Source: Wurfbainia villosa
Taxonomy: Eukaryota > Streptophyta > Magnoliopsida > Zingiberales > Zingiberaceae
Assembly: GCA_025175895.1 (NCBI GenBank)
Contig: CM046004.1
Span: 14,309,011-14,373,010 of the forward strand
DNA length: 64,000 nt
Reading direction: 5' to 3'
The translations under genes were made by a program, and so were the position numbers. Shown here piece after piece: positions 22,361-33,263 of this stretch. The notes below the pieces were generated by a model, which was not told the DNA's origin, did not search any database, and saw only the letters and a program-made list of their open reading frames with translations. Each line of letters begins with the position of its first letter. Positions within the stretch are counted from its first letter, which is position 1.

Positions 22361-23711
22361 TGTTGGTGCAGTGGGCACCAAAGTCGAACCGGTATTTTGA
22401 TTATGGCAAAAGGCTCAATAGTTAAGGGTATATTTGTTATCTTACGAGCTCAATTAAGTGTGCAGAAATGCTAAAGTTGAGCGGAAGGTCTGCGACACCC
22501 GGTGGGAACCGAGGTGGTCGGGCAACGCCAGAGGGATTTCGGAGGAAGCCGAGGTACTCGGGTGAAGACCGGAAGCGAGGCTACAAGGTAAGCTCGTGTG
22601 AAAGCGAAGCAAGGTCGTTAAGCGTAGATCCGACCCAATACCTCCAATGGAAGGTCTAGGTCGAGATCAGATGGTTAGAACCATCGTACTTTATATTTTA
22701 AGCTAACTTGTACTGCAGTCCAAAACCCTTTGACTACATCGCTAGTCAAGTTCCACCTCGAGAAGAGCTCAATTTCAAGGGGTGAATTTGGACTTGACTC
22801 GTGTTTTGGTACAAAGGGTGATGTGGCATCAAGGTGGACATCCAAACCATCACCAAGCTTCCTTGTGGTGGGCGCCCAAAATAAGGTGAGTTGGCACAAG
22901 ATGGTTGGCTCCCATGATGTGGCACAAGTTGAATGGCTCCAACAAGTTGGCGCCCAAGGAGGTTGGAGGTGGCACAAGGTGGTTGGATGAAACACCTCAT
23001 CCTCAAGTTGGCGCCCAAGGAGGTTGGAGGTGGCACAAGGTGGTTGGATGAAACACCTCATCCTTGAGTTGGCGCACAAGAAGGTTGGAGGTGGCACAAG
23101 GTGGTTGGATGAAACACCTCATCCTTGAGTTGGCGCACAAGAAGGTTGGAGGTGGCACAAGGTGGTTGGATGAAACACCTCATCCTTGAGTTGGGATAAG
23201 AACCTCACCTTGGACACTACCTATGTCTAAATTCATAGATCAATATCCATAAATAGACATGTTCAAGCCAAGCAAAAACAAGAATTCAAGAGCTCTCAAC
23301 ACGCCGTCGTAACACCGCTACTACTACTCACATTTGCTACGACGAAGTGCCGGCAACATCTACTTATAAGAGTTGTCGGTATATTTATTTAAGTTCTACT
23401 TCTTTAAATTGTCTTTGTGCTTTAATCGTAACAAGGAAAGGAGTGTCCCTTTGCCTTGATTTCTTTTGTAATCGTCGTTGCTCCTACCTCCAACGAGGAG
23501 GAGTGGTTTTAGTGAATTGCCCTCCGTACGTGATCAAGGATCACTAGGGCCGTGGATTAGCAATCGAAAGATTGTGAACCACGTAAAAATATCTTGTCTA
23601 CTTTATATTTCCGCTGTGCACTCTCTACTTGCTTTTTACTTATTGCAAAAGTTTTTTAACGACATCGTATCGCTATTCACCCCCCCCTCTAGCGACACTT
23701 TCGATCCAACA
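22361..23711 (+). repeat. 5' LTR of element B
   Basis: TGTTGGTGCA...CGATCCAACA, 1351 bp. Contains a four-unit 61-bp tandem repeat and TATA-like CATAAATA at 23248-23255. The tail has the TATTCACCCCCCCTCTAGCG block of the family. Confidence 0.92.
22944..23187 (+). repeat. 61-bp tandem repeat, four units, in B 5' LTR
   Basis: Units start at 22944, 23005, 23066 and 23127; each begins (A/G)AGTTGGCGC and contains GGTGGCACAAGGTGGTTGG. Duplicated in the 3' LTR (29103-29346). Confidence 0.92.
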
Positions 23712-23726
23712 ATTGGTATCAGAGCC
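23712..23726 (+). other. Primer binding site of B
   Basis: ATTGGTATCAGAGCC directly after the 5' LTR; matches initiator tRNA-Met. Confidence 0.88.
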
Positions 23727-24009
23727 GGGGGCGCTAAGATTCGGTGAAACCACCAATCTAGCTTTGTTTTTCTTTTTTTTACAGATTTTTTATTTATTTA
23801 TTTCTGTTTTCGTATAATTATTTCACTTGCTTATCTTCTCCTACATATAGAATTGCATTAGAGGCTTTAGGATCCGGATAAGGTTGTCCTTCGGGTTAGA
23901 TCCCGAGTAAGGTTGTCCTCCGGAACTTCAACGACATTCGCATTTGATTGTTTATTTCTTTTTGCAAGTTACATTTTATATATCTTTTTTTACTTCCCGC
24001 ACTACTAAT

Positions 24010-24027
24010 CCAAGACGAAAGTCTTGG
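24010..24027 (+). other. Leader hairpin of B (candidate packaging signal)
   Basis: CCAAGAC-GAAA-GTCTTGG: a perfect 7-bp stem with a GNRA-type GAAA loop, between primer site and gag ATG. The same hairpin occurs twice in the K leader. Position fits an RNA packaging or dimerisation signal; function inferred. Confidence 0.55.
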
Positions 24028-24087
24028 AATATTCTTTCCGTGTGTGTTTTGCAAGATTCTTTTCGTCGTTCTTCTTCTTGTTTTTAA

Positions 24088-25401
24088 ATGGCCCATCTCG
24101 AAGGGTTTAGCAACTCCCGACCCCCGTTTTACAACGGTAATGACTTTCGTTATTGGAAGGGTCGGATGGAATGCTTTCTTAAAACCCAAATCGAGATGTG
24201 GATCGTAATCCAAACCGGTTTCACACTTCCTATTAATGAAGATGGTGAATCTTTGGGTTACGATCAATGGTCAAATTCCATTGAAAAACAAGTAGAAGCC
24301 GATGCCAAGGCAACTCAAATCTTGCAATGTGGGTTGTCCAAGGAAGAGTTCAACCGCGTCGGCCCCTTCATTAGTGCAAAGGACTTATGGACCAAGCTAG
24401 TGGAACTACACGAAGGCACCGACGACACGAAGGTATGTAAAAGAGATTTACTTCTAAATAAATTGTATAACTTGAAAATGCAGGAAAACGAGACCGCAAC
24501 TCAACTACATGCTCGTATCCAAGACATCGTCAACCAACTCCATGCCATCGGACAAAAGGTCGAGGATCGTGACCTTATCAGGTATTCTCTTAACTCGTTT
24601 CCTAGGACCACCTTGTGGGCATCCATGGTCGATGCCTACAAGGTCTCCAAGGACCTTTCTAAGATTAGGTTAGACGAATTGTTTTCGGAACTTGAATTAC
24701 ATGAGCAAACTAACGTGGTCCAGGCCGAGAAGAGTATTGCGTTAGTTGCAGGTTCCAAGAAGAAGAAGCCCGCAAGCAAGCCACCCCCGAAGGGAGAAGA
24801 CGATATCCAAGCTCTAATGGCCAAGCCGATCGAGCACGACTCCGAAACCGAAGAAGAGTCCGAGTCCGAATCCGATGATGAGCTTCCATTCAAGACAAGC
24901 CACGGATCCGTATCCGGTTCAAAAGAATCATTAAGGGTAAGTCGGTCGTTACTTAATACTTTGTATGGTGCAATTAAATTTTTAAATAAGAAACTAGCTA
25001 AGTCCGAGTCCAAGGTCGAGACCCTAATTGAGGAGGTTAACCTTCTCAAACATGAGGTCTCCCTAACCTCTTCGACTACTCGTATTCAAGAGGAGGACTC
25101 AACTCAAGTTGAAAAGCTTGAAGTTGAGAACTCGCTTTTGAAAACACAAGTCGAAGACCTTAGGAACACGTTGGAAAGGTTCACTTTGGGATCCAAGGGA
25201 CTTGACCTCTTACTTGGATCACAAAGGGTCGTGTACAACAAGGCCGGACTCGGGTTTAACTCAAATACAACCAATAAGTCATATATGTCTATAGTAAACC
25301 AACATAAGAAAAATGTCCAAGCATGGGTCCCTAAGACCACTTTGATTTCAACTTTAGGATCTAACATGTATTGGGTTCCCAGGACCAAATTCACTATGTG
25401 A
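24088..25401 (+). CDS. gag: gag of element B (no zinc knuckle)
   Basis: 437 codons, open. Copia-type gag: 'YWKGRMECFLKTQIE' near residue 20, UBN2 core with 'ATQLHARIQDIVNQLHAIG' and 'RYSLNSFPRTTLW' around residues 140-180, an acidic Glu/Ser stretch near 255-270, a long coiled coil (about 310-375) and the end motif 'MYWVPRTKF'. The CCHC knuckle found between acidic region and coiled coil in C is missing here, as in K. The stop falls at the gag/protease boundary. Forms the particle shell; RNA binding may rest on basic patches. Confidence 0.9.
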   Translation: MAHLEGFSNSRPPFYNGNDFRYWKGRMECFLKTQIEMWIVIQTGFTLPINEDGESLGYDQWSNSIEKQVEADAKATQILQCGLSKEEFNRVGPFISAKDLWTKLVELHEGTDDTKVCKRDLLLNKLYNLKMQENETATQLHARIQDIVNQLHAIGQKVEDRDLIRYSLNSFPRTTLWASMVDAYKVSKDLSKIRLDELFSELELHEQTNVVQAEKSIALVAGSKKKKPASKPPPKGEDDIQALMAKPIEHDSETEEESESESDDELPFKTSHGSVSGSKESLRVSRSLLNTLYGAIKFLNKKLAKSESKVETLIEEVNLLKHEVSLTSSTTRIQEEDSTQVEKLEVENSLLKTQVEDLRNTLERFTLGSKGLDLLLGSQRVVYNKAGLGFNSNTTNKSYMSIVNQHKKNVQAWVPKTTLISTLGSNMYWVPRTKFTM

Positions 25402-25515
25402 ATAGACCCACTCGATTCAATGGTCGAGGAGCCAATACAAAATGTATTTTGTTAAGTCTTAGAAATTGCATGCTTAGTTTTTCCTTTATTTTTAGAATGG
25501 TTAGATAGGACTCAT

Positions 25516-25626
25516 AACCAACTAAAATCCTGCGAAAAGATTGAGCCTCGGGGAGCCTCTTTTCAAAAATAAACCAACTAAAATCCTACGAAAAGATTGA
25601 GCCTCGGGGAGCCTCTTTTCAAAAAT
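25516..25626 (+). repeat. 56-bp tandem duplication in B spacer
   Basis: Two units that differ by one or two bases, each holding GATTGAGCCTCGGGGAGCC. Confidence 0.9.
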
Positions 25627-25841
25627 AACTAGTTAGACCAAGACATAGTCTCAAGTAAGTCGAGTTATCAATTTCTTGAAATTAGCTTTGTCTAAGGAAG
25701 TGGTCGTTGTTCCGATCAAAGAAGGCCTCTGTGCCTCGCCACGACCTGGAAGCTAATCTCTTGAAAAGATTACTTGATGAGCTTAGACTAAATCCGAATC
25801 TAACCTAATGTTGGTTAAAATTAATCAAGTAAAATTGAAAG

Positions 25842-25901
25842 TCATCTCACAGTAACACATAGGAATAACATGTTTTGATCATGTAGATATTGGTGAGATG
25901 A
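25842..25901. other. Conserved inverted repeat B1
   Basis: Arms TCATCTCAC (25842-25850) and GTGAGATGA (25893-25901), perfect, 42-nt loop, upstream of the RT part. Confidence 0.8.
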
Positions 25902-25942
25902 TTTAGGTTTAAAAACTTACAAACAACTCTTTAGTAATTCCA

Positions 25943-27737
25943 TTGATCCTACACATAAGAGTCGAAGAAACCATTAATATAGTTTTCGACGAAGGACACG
26001 AACCCGTTCAATCCTTAACAAAACCAACTAGCAAATCAACTTATAGCGAACCCGACTCTGATCTTGAACTTGAATCTCGTTCTAACCCAAGTCATCCTAT
26101 CGACCAAGTGATAGATGACTCTAACCCAAGTCAAACTAGAACTCACCCAAGTCATCCTATCGACCAAGTGATAGATGACCCTAACCCGAGTCACACTAAG
26201 ACTCAATCAAATCATCCTATCAATCAAGTTATAGGTGATCCAAATTTAGGGGTTCGAACTAGAGCTTCATATCGAAACCTTAGTCAAATCTCGTTAATTT
26301 CCAAAATCGAACCCAAAACTATTGAACAAGCACTTCTTGATCCCATTGGATTATTGCTATGCAAGAAGAGCTAGCTCAATTCACTAGAAATGAAGTCCAG
26401 GAATTAGTACCACCACCTAAAGAAAAATCAATTATTGGAACAAGGTGGGTATTTCGAAATAAACTTGATGATAAAGGTGAAGTAGTTAGAAATAAAGCTA
26501 GGTTAGTCGCAAAAGGGTTTAGTCAAGTCGAAGGTTTAGATTACGATGAGACCTACGCCCCCGTAGCCAGACTAGAGTCCATCCGAATGTTGTTAGCATA
26601 TGCTGCACATCGAGGTTTTAAATTGTTTCAAATGGATGTCAAGTCAGCATTTTTGAATGGATACATTAAGGAAGAAGTTTACGTCAGTCAACCTCCCGGA
26701 TTCGAAAATCTAGATAAACCTGACCATGTCCTTAGACTTAAGAAAGCCCTATATGGACTCAAACAAGCCCCAAGAGCTTGGTACGAAAGGCTTTCGATCT
26801 ATCTTAAGTCCAAAGGATTCAACCAAGGTTTAGTCGACCCAACCTTATTCGTAAAAACCGTAGGAAAAGAAATCTTTATAGCCCAAATCTATGTAGATGA
26901 TATAATTTTTGGAACTACCAACTCGATCCTGCTAAACGAATTCATCTCACTTATGGAAAGTGAATTTGAAATGAATTTAGTAGGAGAGTTAAGTTTCTTC
27001 TTAGGTTTACAAATTAAACAAACTAAAGATGGAATATATTTACATCAACAAAAATATACTAAGGACTTAATAAATCGATTTGGAATGCAATAGGAAGTCT
27101 CCTATACTTAACCGCGAGCCGACCCGACATTTTATTCGCGGTAAGTATGTGCGCAAGGTTACAAACCTGTGCCAAGGAGTCTCACCTAACCCTAGTCAAG
27201 CGTATCCTTAGATATCTAAAGGGCACGCTAAACGTAGGTATTTGGTACCCTAGATCTACCGAGTTTAATCTAATCAGCTACTCCGACTCCGACTATGCCG
27301 GTAGTAAACTCGATAGAAAGAGCACGAGTGGTTGTTGTCAAATCCTCGGCTCGAGTCTAGTAAGTTGGTGCAGTAGGAAGCAGCATTGCGTTGCCTTATC
27401 TACCACCGAAGCCGAATACGTTGCGATGGGTGAGTGTGTCTCTCAGCTCCTGTGGATGAAGCACACTCTCCAAGACTTTAGCTTAATCTTTAACAACATT
27501 AAAACCTACATAGATAACATTAGTTCAATTAACTTAACTAAAAATCCAATATGTCATTCTAGGACAAAACATATAGAAGTTAAACACCACTTCATTAGGG
27601 AACATGTAACTAATGGAACTATACAACTAGAGTATGTTGAGTCCAAATCAAACCTAGCGGACATCTTCACCAAACCACTACCCGAAGCCGAATTTAGTTT
27701 ATTAAGACGAAAGTTAGGTATGTGCGTAATAGAGTAG
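25943..27737 (+). pseudogene. pol: pol remnant of B: linker, reverse transcriptase, RNase H
   Basis: Starts in the linker that follows integrase (three 'SHPIDQVIDD'-like repeats), meets a 1-nt deletion near 26344, then reads RT from 26359 with '[11 protein letters not shown]', '[18 protein letters not shown]' and '[11 protein letters not shown]'. At 27092 about 100 bp are missing relative to C and the frame shifts. RNase H resumes ('SDSDYAGSKLDRKSTSG', 'STTEAEY') and ends at 27737. Protease and integrase are absent, so B could not supply its own integration machinery. Confidence 0.88.
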
Positions 27738-27840
27738 GATTTAAATTTTTCTATATATGTACTCTACTTTTGCTTCTTTTTATGAAATTAGCCTAAGTCT
27801 TACCTTAGAAATCATATACCTATAGATTTAAGGAGCCAAC

Positions 27841-27898
27841 ACATCTCACAACACATAGGACTAATGTGTTTGTGTACTTAGCCACGAGCGTGAGATGT
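27841..27898. other. Conserved inverted repeat B2
   Basis: Arms ACATCTCAC (27841-27849) and GTGAGATGT (27890-27898), perfect, 40-nt loop. Confidence 0.8.
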
Positions 27899-28340
27899 TA
27901 GGACCTTACTCCTGGTTCAGATGTAGATTGATTGCATCGACATGAACCATGGAGTATAATTATTTAAAATTAATCAACTCCTTCAAGACTTATTGATCAT
28001 TCTATATCAATCAAGTCCAACCGGAGTTGTACATTTTAGATGAACATATTTTCAAGCTTATTATTATTTTTAAAAAATATATATATATATATATATTGGG
28101 AACTTGCTTGGACTTACAAACCTTAAAATATATTTACAAACTTTTTGAGTTAAGGCAAAAGGGGGAGAAAGTCACAAAAGTAAGGAAGAAAGTAAACAAA
28201 ATTATTACCTTTTATATTAAGTAATTCCGTTTACTTAAGCAACTATTAAGGGGGAGTAAAAATTATTTTTCAAGAACTCACCTTCGGTCAAGGGGGAGGT
28301 TACCTCAAAGGGGAGAACTTGAAACAATAATATTTCTCAC

Positions 28341-28475
28341 TCATGCTTAATCTTTATGCTAGCTCATTCATATTTAATCTTTATGCTAGCTCATTCATGC
28401 TTAATCATTATGCTAGCTCATTCATATTTAATCTTTATGCTAGCTCATTCATGCTTAATCATTATGCTAGCTTAC
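28341..28475 (+). repeat. 27-bp tandem repeat, five units
   Basis: Units TCAT(G/A)(C/T)TTAATC(T/A)TTATGC followed by TAGCTCAT, alternating two variants, just before the polypurine tract of B. Confidence 0.9.
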
Positions 28476-28520
28476 TGTTATGCTTAATTTTTCCTTAACT
28501 TTTGTGTTTGCCATGAATCA

Positions 28521-28530
28521 AAGGGGAGAT
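28521..28530 (+). other. Polypurine tract of B
   Basis: AAGGGGAGAT immediately before the 3' LTR. Confidence 0.8.
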
Positions 28531-29890
28531 TGTTGGTGCATGGGCACCAAAGTCGAACGATATTTTGATTATGGCAAAAGGCTCAATAGTTAAGGGTATA
28601 TTTGTTATCTTACGAGCTCAATTAAGTGTGCGTAAATGCTAAAGTTGAGCGGAAGGTTCCTGCGACACCGGTGGGAACCGAGGTGGTCGCAACGCCAGAG
28701 GACTTGGAGGAAGCCGAGGTACTGGGTGAAGACCGGAGCGAGGCTACAAGGTAAGCTCGTGTGAAAGCGAAGCAAGGTCGTTAGCGTAGATCCGACCCAA
28801 TACCTCCAATGGAAGGTCTAGGTCGAGATCGGATGGTTAGAACCATCGTACTTTATATTTTAAGCTAACTTGTATCTCAAAACCCTTTGACTACAATAAC
28901 TGCTAGTCAAGTTCCACCAGAAGAGCTCGAATTTCAAGGGGGTGAATTTGGACTTGACTCGTGTTTTGGTACAAAGGGTGATGTGGCATCAAGGTGGACA
29001 TCCAAACCATCACCAAGCTTCCTTGTGGTGGGCGCCCAAAATAAGGTGAGTTGGCACAAGATGGTTGGCTCCATGATGTGGCACAAGTTGAATGGCTCCA
29101 ACAAGTTGGCGCCCAAGGAGGTTGGAGGTGGCACAAGGTGGTTGGATGAAACACCTCATCCTCAAGTTGGCGCCCAAGGAGGTTGGAGGTGGCACAAGGT
29201 GGTTGGATGAAACACCTCATCCTTGAGTTGGCGCACAAGAAGGTTGGAGGTGGCACAAGGTGGTTGGATGAAACACCTCATCCTTGAGTTGGCGCACAAG
29301 AAGGTTGGAGGTGGCACAAGGTGGTTGGATGAAACACCTCATCCTTGAGTTGGGATAAGAACCTCACCTTGGACACTACCTATGTCTAAATTCATAGATC
29401 AATATCCATAAATAGACATGTTCAAGCCAAGCAAAAAACAAGAATTCAAGAGCTCTCAACACGCCGTCGTAACGCCGCTACTACTACTCACATTTGCTAC
29501 GACGAAGTGCCGCCGACAACGAAAGCTACATCTTCTACTTATAAGAGTTGTCGGTATATTTATTTAAGTTCTACTTCTTTAAATTGTCTTTGTGCTTTAA
29601 TCGTAACAAGGAAAGGGGGAGTGTCCCTTTGCCTTGATTTCTTTTTGTAATCGTTGCTCCTACCTCCAACGAGGAGGAGTGGTTTTAGTGAATTGCCCTC
29701 CGTACGTGATCAAGGATCACTAGGGCCGTGGATTAGCAATCGAAAGATTGTGAACCACGTAAAAATATCTTGTCTACTTTATATTTCCGCTGTGCACTCT
29801 CTACTTGCTTTTTACTTATTGCAAAAGTTTTTTAACGACATCGTATCGCTATTCACCCCCCCCCCCTCTAGCGACACTTTCGATCCAACA
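28531..29890 (+). repeat. 3' LTR of element B
   Basis: 1360 bp, partner of 22361-23711. Contains the four-unit 61-bp repeat (29103-29346) and TATA-like CATAAATA (29407-29414). Followed by TSD TAATT. Confidence 0.92.
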
Positions 29891-31592
29891 TAATTATGGT
29901 GCTATCATTGGGTCTAGGTACTAATTCCCACACTTTACTTCTCTCAAATTGAGCCAATTCATCTTGCATTGCCAAAATCCAATCCGGATCATGTAATGCA
30001 TCATTGATCGACTTGGGCTCAATTTGTGAGATAAGAGCGACTTGACTAGTAGGAGGTCTATGAAATGACCTAGTTCTTACTCCTTGAGATAGATCTCCTA
30101 CTACTTGGTCAAGTGGATGATCTTGATGAATTCTTAGGTTTCTAGAAGGTGTTTCAATTTGATCATTGTTATCTTCCACCCTTCTTTCATCATCGGAGTC
30201 TCCTCTTCCTCCCCCTTGATCATTACCCCTAATGGTCAAATTTTGAAGTTTTTGGGTAATGTCTTGATTATTGTCATTAATATCCTTATCAATGGAGGAC
30301 TTTCTAGGGTAGGTACTAGTATTTTCATCAAATTGAACATTGGAAGACTCCTCAATCCCTTTGGTTCTCTTATTGTAGACTCTATACCCTCTACTTGTGG
30401 ATGAGTATCCAACTAGGATTCCCTCATCCACTTTTGATTCAAATTTTCCTAAGTTATCTTTGGTGTTTAGAATATAAACTTTACATCCAAAGACTTTGAA
30501 ATAATGAATTGTGGGTATAGTTCCATTCCATAATTCAAATGGTGTTTTGCCTAAAAACCTATGGATTTGAACCCTATTTTGGATATAGCAAGCGGTATTA
30601 ACCGCTTCCGCCCACAAGTAGCTAGGTAGAGAATATGCATTAAGCATAGTCCTAGCCGCCTCTTGTAGGGCATGATTTCTCCTTTCCACCACCCCATTTT
30701 GTTGGGGTGTTCTAGGACAAGAGAACTCATGCTTGTACCCTTGCTCTAAACAAAATTGTGAAAATTTTAAGTTTTCAAATTCACCACCATGATCACTACG
30801 GATCCAGTTAATTTTGAGACTCTTTTCATTTTCAACCCTTTTACTAAATCCTATGATTATTTCTAAGGTATCATCCTTATGTTTCATAAAGTAGACCCAA
30901 GTATACCTAGAAAAATCATCTACTATAACCAAACAATATTTATTACCATTTAAAGATGGAGTACTATGGCAATCAAACAAGTCAAAATGCAATAATTCTA
31001 ATGGTAAAGAGGTGTTAGTTAGAGTTTTACCTCTGTGTGATGCCTTTGTTTGTTTTCCTTCTTGGCATGCATCACACAATTTGTTCTTGACATACTTGAT
31101 CTTTGGTAGCCCTTTGACCAACTCCATCTTGGCTACCTTGGCTATGTTTTTCATGTTGATGTGCCCCAATCTTCTATGCCATAGCCAACTTTCCTCTTCT
31201 TTTGCAACAAAACACTTAGTAGAAATGTTAGAAGCATATGAAAGATCAACATAATAGATGTTTGATTTCCTATATCCAACTAACATGCAATCATTTAATT
31301 CCTTATGTTTAATCATGCATTTAGAGGATTCAAAGGAGACATGATAGTTTGCATCACAAAGTTGACTAACACTTAATAAATTGAATTTCATATTTTCCAC
31401 TAGTAGAACTTTGTGAATGACAATCTTGGGGGATACCTCAATTGTACCTCTACCTAATATCTTGAGTTTTCCACTATTCCCAAAGGACACCGCTCCCTTC
31501 TTCACATATTTAATTGTGGAGAACTTGCTCACATCCCCGGTCATATGTGTTGAGCAACCGCTATCCACAATCCACATACCTCGTTCTCCTAC
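29891..31592 (-). CDS. pol: pol of C, N-terminal part: protease and integrase
   Basis: Follows gag in the same frame after a single UAG. The protease active site 'DSG' is in 'WIVDSGCSTHMTG'. The GAG-pre-integrase zinc domain has 'WHRRLGHINMKNI' and 'CDACQEGK'. The integrase core has its D, D and E in 'HFDLF', 'RSDHGGEF' and 'NGVVERRN'. An acidic linker leads towards RT and the frame continues at 22360 beyond B. Protease matures the polyprotein; integrase inserts the cDNA and makes the 5-bp duplications seen throughout this window. No damage in this segment. Confidence 0.94.
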
Positions 31593-33209
31593 CTAAATCA
31601 CATGAAAAACACAAGCTTTTGGTACCCAAACATTTGGACCGGTAACATTAAGTAAAAACTTCTTAGGTACCCATGCTTTCTTAACTTTTCCCTTAATGGT
31701 TGCTTTCCTATTAATCAATGAAATATAAGCAACTTCTTTTTCTTTTGGCTTATATCCTAAACCAGCCTTGTTATAAACCGCTCTTTGCCTACTAAGAATC
31801 ATATCAAGACACTTTGAGCCAATTGAAAATTTTTCTAAACATGCTTTCAATTCACTAACCTCATCCCTAAGTTTGTCATTTTCTTCCTTAAGCATGCAAG
31901 AATCAACATGTGAAGGTTTTTCATTTCTAATAGCCTTTAGTTCTACCTTCATGCTCTTAACCTTAGATTTAGACTTATCTAGAGCTTCTTGAAGATAGGC
32001 AATTGATTTATAAAGGAGCTTAACCTTGGGAGAGTCCATTACCTCATCGTCACTAGATGACAATTCATCGCTTGAGGAATCTTCTTGGCTTGATGTGCCC
32101 GAATCATCTTCTAGTGCCATGAGTGCCACATGGCATGTGATGTGGCAAAGCTCATCATCGGAGGAAGAGTCTTCAACACTTGGTGTGTCCCATGTGGTTT
32201 GAGCCACCATGGCCTCCTTCTTCTTCTTCTCCTTCTTGTCCTTCTTTTTCTTTTCCTTTTCCTCCTTCTTCTTTAGCTCCGGGCAATTCGGCTTTATGTG
32301 CCCCTTCTTGTTGCAAGCATGGCAAATCACATTATTGTTAAAACTTGAATTACCACTACTTTTACCTCTTGAAGAATGGGACCCCTTTCTTGCATCTCTA
32401 TTCTTGAATTCCTTTGATTTTCTAAGGAACTTTTTGACAAAATGGGCCATCTCACTAGCCAAATCTTCGTCACTACTTGACTCACGCTCCGACTCGGATG
32501 ATGATGACCCCTCTTTCCTTTCTTTCTTCTTCTTTTCTTTCTTCTCAACAAATAGAGCTAAGCCCTTTTCCTTAGAAGACATGTTAGTTTGCTCATGCAA
32601 TTCAAACTCACAAAATAGTTCATCAATTTTAATTTGCGAAAGATCCCTAGTTACCTTAATGGCATCAACTATAGAAGTCCATAAAGAATTTCTAGGAAAT
32701 GCTTGTAAAATATACCTTACCAAATCCCGGTTGTCAACTCGCTCACCTATAATATGGAGTCCGTTAACAATTTCTTTGAACCTTCCATGCATTTGGCTTA
32801 CGGTTTCATGCATCTTCATTTGGAAGGCTTGAAGTTGTCCAATTAGTAGGTCCTTCTTGGCCCTCTTTGACTCCTTGGAACCTTCATTTAGCTCAATGAG
32901 CTTTTCCCATAGCTCCTTGGCGGATTCGAAAGACCCCACCTTGTTGAGTTGCTCCATGGTAATGCCGCATTGAATGGTGAGTACCGCCTTGGCATTTGAT
33001 TCGAATTTGCGGTTCATTTCCCTTGTCCAATCCTTGCTTGGAATAGGGTCTCCATGTTCATCCACCGGTTCCTCAAAGCCATCTACAATGCTATGCCAAA
33101 TTTCAATATTACTCATAAGATAGTACTTCATCCTACCTTTCCAATACGCAAAATGACTCCCGTCGAAGAGCGGTGGCTTGGCGGTGCTATATCCCTCTTG
33201 AAGAGCCAT
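31593..33209 (-). CDS. gag: gag of element C
   Basis: 538 codons plus UAG at 31593-31595. N-terminal 'YWKGRMKYYLMSN', full UBN2 domain ('METVSQMHGRFKEIV'-like region, 'RYILQAFPRNSLW'), a Lys/Ser-rich stretch, one CCHC knuckle 'CHACNKKGHIKPNCP' near residue 295, a Lys-rich run, acidic segments, a coiled coil (about 390-450) and the end 'VWVPKACVF'. The UAG is in frame with protease, so it is either a point mutation or a readthrough site setting the gag to gag-pol ratio. Structural protein of the particle. Confidence 0.93.
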   Translation of the reverse strand: MALQEGYSTAKPPLFDGSHFAYWKGRMKYYLMSNIEIWHSIVDGFEEPVDEHGDPIPSKDWTREMNRKFESNAKAVLTIQCGITMEQLNKVGSFESAKELWEKLIELNEGSKESKRAKKDLLIGQLQAFQMKMHETVSQMHGRFKEIVNGLHIIGERVDNRDLVRYILQAFPRNSLWTSIVDAIKVTRDLSQIKIDELFCEFELHEQTNMSSKEKGLALFVEKKEKKKKERKEGSSSSESERESSSDEDLASEMAHFVKKFLRKSKEFKNRDARKGSHSSRGKSSGNSSFNNNVICHACNKKGHIKPNCPELKKKEEKEKKKKDKKEKKKKEAMVAQTTWDTPSVEDSSSDDELCHITCHVALMALEDDSGTSSQEDSSSDELSSSDDEVMDSPKVKLLYKSIAYLQEALDKSKSKVKSMKVELKAIRNEKPSHVDSCMLKEENDKLRDEVSELKACLEKFSIGSKCLDMILSRQRAVYNKAGLGYKPKEKEVAYISLINRKATIKGKVKKAWVPKKFLLNVTGPNVWVPKACVFHVI

Positions 33210-33248
33210 TGATGTCTTGGTTGATGGTGAGATCTTCCAAGCTATCCG

Positions 33249-33263
33249 GGCTCTGATACCACT
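33249..33263 (-). other. Primer binding site of C
   Basis: TGGTATCAGAGCCC on the minus strand next to the 5' LTR. Confidence 0.88.

Larger units (their letters stand above)
25402..25942 (+). other. B spacer between gag and RT linker
   Basis: No gene. Contains a 56-bp tandem duplication (25516-25571, 25572-25626), a block around 25680-25755 conserved with K at 59400-59480 ('GTTCCGATCAAAGAAGGCC'), and inverted repeat B1. Confidence 0.7.
27738..28520 (+). other. B 3' noncoding region
   Basis: No gene. Inverted repeat B2 lies 100 bp after the RNase H stop, then a TATATA run (28076-28096), purine-rich GGGGGAG blocks and a 27-bp tandem repeat before the polypurine tract. Confidence 0.7.
22361..29890 (+). 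mobile_element. Element B: SIRE-type copia element lacking protease and integrase
   Basis: The youngest insertion of the nest, in the RT start of C, with perfect TSD TAATT (22356-22360 and 29891-29895). LTRs 22361-23711 and 28531-29890 are nearly identical apart from small indels. Internal: leader hairpin, full-length gag frame, spacer, then a linker and RT/RNase H with frameshifts. Protease and integrase are absent. Confidence 0.94.

Noticed and set aside
22675..23097. Minus-strand frame of 140 codons in the B LTR, repeated at 28903-29256
   Set aside because: Translation of the 61-bp tandem repeat, no start context or domain, and it differs by indels between the LTRs.
28076..28096. TATATA run as promoter or origin
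   Set aside because: Simple dinucleotide repeat in B 3' noncoding sequence without supporting context.
32209..32832. 207-codon plus-strand frame opposite the gag of C
   Set aside because: Poly-Phe/Ser product of the Lys/Glu-rich antisense of gag; shadow frame.
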